7,483 bases of DNA, taken from positions 1-7,483 of the forward strand of contig JAUILJ010000384.1 in the NCBI GenBank assembly GCA_030433055.1, read 5' to 3'. Source of the stretch: Polyangia bacterium. GTDB lineage: Bacteria > Myxococcota_A > Polyangia > Polyangiales > Polyangiaceae. The translations under genes and the position numbers were made by a program. Shown here in pieces: positions 6,286 to 7,483 of this stretch. The number at the start of each line of letters is the position of its first letter. Within the stretch, counting starts at the first letter, position 1. A model generated the notes under the pieces. The model had not been told where the DNA came from and searched no databases. It saw only the letters and a list, made by a program, of their open reading frames with translations.

Positions 6286-7133
6286 GTCGAGCGGTCGCCA
6301 TCGCCCACGCCAATATCGCCCTGATCAAGTACTGGGGAAAGGCCGACGTCGCGCAGAACATGCCGGCGGTACCGAGCCTCTCTCTGACGCTTGACGGGCT
6401 AGCGACGCACACCGAAGTCGAGTTCGATCCGAAGCTCGCGGAAGACCGAGTCGTACTCGACGATGTTCAAGTCACCGGCCTGCCATTCGACCGCGTCAAG
6501 CGCGTGCTCGATCGCCTGAGGGACCAGGCGCAGACGCAGACGAAAGCCAGGGTGACTACCCGCAATCATTTCCCCACGGCAGCAGGATTGGCGTCGAGCG
6601 CCTCCGGCTTCGCCGCGCTGGTCGCCGCGACCGCGAGCGCGCTGGGGCTCAACCTCAACCTAGCGGCACAGAGTTCCATCGCGCGCTGGGCGAGCGCCTC
6701 CGCAGCCAGATCCATCTTCGGAGGTTGGGTGCAATTGAGGCTCGGGGAAGAGAGCGCAGAGCAAGTGGCACCTCGCGCGCACCTCGACGTCGAGATGCTG
6801 GTCGCCGTCACCCGTCGCGGCCCCAAGCCGATTGGGTCGACCGCCGCGATGCAACACACGCTGCGCACGAGCCCCTACTACCCCGCATGGGTAGACTCTG
6901 CCCCGGCAGTGTTTGAGCGTGGGAAAACGGCGCTCCTGGCGAAAGACCTGCATGGGTTGGGTCGCGCCATGGAGCACAGCACGCTGCTCATGCACGCCTC
7001 GATGCTAGCGGCCGATCCCGGCGTGCTCTACCTGGCTCCGCCCACCGTAGCGCTGATTGAGTGCGTCCGGTCGTTGCGCGAGTCAGGCGCGAGTAGCAGT
7101 TATGGCGACAACGACGTGAGCGAAATTATATGA
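6282..7133 (+). CDS. mvaD: Diphosphomevalonate decarboxylase, C-terminally truncated at a junction
   Basis: The enzyme converts mevalonate-5-diphosphate to IPP with ATP use and loss of CO2. Recognisable segments are NIALIKYWGK (11-20, with the active-site Lys17), the ATP loop PTAAGLASSASGF (98-110), ARWASASAARSIFGG (134-148, where SAS replaces the usual SGS but Arg143 is kept), and GSTAAMQHTLRTSPYY (185-200). Homology runs to about Ala270 in RSLRESGA. The final 13 codons, SSSYGDNDVSEII, do not match the family, which should continue as roughly YFTxDAGPN followed by some 50 more residues. The missing segment holds the catalytic Asp (Asp302 in yeast, Asp283 in Staphylococcus epidermidis), so this product would be inactive. 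The tail codons lie in or next to low-GC DNA, so the stop at 7131-7133 is fortuitous and the native part ends near 7091. The start overlaps the mvk stop by four bases. Confidence 0.93.
   Translation: MSRAVAIAHANIALIKYWGKADVAQNMPAVPSLSLTLDGLATHTEVEFDPKLAEDRVVLDDVQVTGLPFDRVKRVLDRLRDQAQTQTKARVTTRNHFPTAAGLASSASGFAALVAATASALGLNLNLAAQSSIARWASASAARSIFGGWVQLRLGEESAEQVAPRAHLDVEMLVAVTRRGPKPIGSTAAMQHTLRTSPYYPAWVDSAPAVFERGKTALLAKDLHGLGRAMEHSTLLMHASMLAADPGVLYLAPPTVALIECVRSLRESGASSSYGDNDVSEII
7089..7097. other. Sequence junction between two unrelated DNAs
   Basis: To the left, about 68% G+C coding sequence follows the decarboxylase family up to RESGA. To the right, 149 of 343 bases from 7141 to the end are G or C (43%), codons favour A/T third positions (TTA, ATT, CAA, AAT), and a kinase reading frame is open from CAG 7097 onward, just after a TAG at 7094-7096. 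Both reading frames are broken at the same point, which places the join at about 7089-7097. I see no flanking terminal repeats, target duplication or transposase. Confidence 0.8.
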
Positions 7134-7483
7134 TCGCTGTTTTTGAATCCTTGCCAGAAGGGGTGATTGTTCAAGATAGAGATGGCGAAGTTGTGATGAT
7201 GAATGATAATGCGCGCCACTTACTGAGCAAACAACAGGCTTTCCAAGATGATATTGCCGAACTGAATAAACGTTTACCACAGATTTTAGGGCGTGAACTT
7301 GCTTCTGGTATTTATGCTTTAGGTAAACCGCAGAATTTACAACAAAATGGGCAGATGCTGAGCGCCCAAGCTGCAGCAATTATGACTCACAATCATCAAC
7401 GGATTGGCACAGTGATGTTGCTCCGCGATATTACGGAAGAAGTCCAAAAAGAACAGGCACGCGACGCACTACTATCCCAATTT
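7130..7483 (+). CDS. PAS-domain sensor histidine kinase fragment (partial)
   Basis: A frame open to the right edge encodes 118 residues from the first ATG at 7130. It also reads back to 7097 as QLWRQRRERNY, a plausible juxtamembrane linker, so the original gene probably began further left in another genome and this ATG is internal. FESLPEGVIVQDRDGEVV opens a typical PAS fold and GTVMLLRDITEEVQKEQ closes it with the usual C-terminal strand and linker helix. ARDALLSQF is the lead-in to a HisKA dimerisation helix; the phospho-accepting His would come just past the window edge. The histidine kinase call is therefore inferred from the linker rather than seen, and another PAS-containing signalling protein is possible. 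Low G+C and A/T-ending codons set it apart from every other gene here. The source organism cannot be named; a Chloroflexota-like bacterium is one guess. Confidence 0.75.
   Translation, partial: MIAVFESLPEGVIVQDRDGEVVMMNDNARHLLSKQQAFQDDIAELNKRLPQILGRELASGIYALGKPQNLQQNGQMLSAQAAAIMTHNHQRIGTVMLLRDITEEVQKEQARDALLSQF

Noticed and set aside
7083..7379. Minus-strand open frame of 98 codons in the low-GC tail
   Set aside because: It is antisense to a clear PAS-domain frame and crosses the proposed junction, so its sequence mixes two sources.

Overview
This window looks like high-GC (about two thirds G+C) bacterial chromosome carrying part of a mevalonate-pathway isoprenoid locus. The base composition, the proteobacterial-style use of a complete mevalonate route, the Gly/Cys/Asp-rich lipoprotein and the membrane-fused spermidine-synthase-like protein together suggest a myxobacterium or a related former deltaproteobacterium. 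That assignment is inference. The last ~390 bases differ: they drop to about 43% G+C and carry an unrelated sensor-kinase fragment, so they do not appear to come from the same genome.

Left half, minus strand, in transcription order from right to left. First is a type 2 isopentenyl-diphosphate isomerase (fni, 2878-3927). After an 82-base gap comes a secreted lipoprotein of unknown function with an Asp-rich repeat tail (1635-2795). It overlaps by 8 bases a polytopic membrane protein with a spermidine-synthase-like domain, which starts with GTG at 1642 and runs off the left edge. The three could be one transcription unit.

Right half, plus strand. A 182-base divergent intergenic region holds a near-consensus promoter (TTGACA, 17 bases, TACGCT) placed so that the mRNA would be almost leaderless. 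It reads into a polyprenyl diphosphate synthase with an unusual basic N-terminal extension (4110-5345), then mevalonate kinase (5347-6285, 1-base gap) and diphosphomevalonate decarboxylase (from 6282, ATGA overlap). Mevalonate kinase makes mevalonate-5-phosphate, the decarboxylase makes IPP, Fni interconverts IPP and DMAPP, and the prenyl synthase condenses them. Phosphomevalonate kinase and the HMG-CoA steps are not in the window.

The decarboxylase is cut at about 7090, just before its catalytic aspartate segment, by a sharp switch into lower-GC DNA encoding the PAS region of a sensor histidine kinase that is itself open at both ends. The most economical reading is a chimeric assembly or cloning junction; a real recombination event is the alternative. 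I found no RNA genes, CRISPR arrays, recognisable insertion sequences or transposases.
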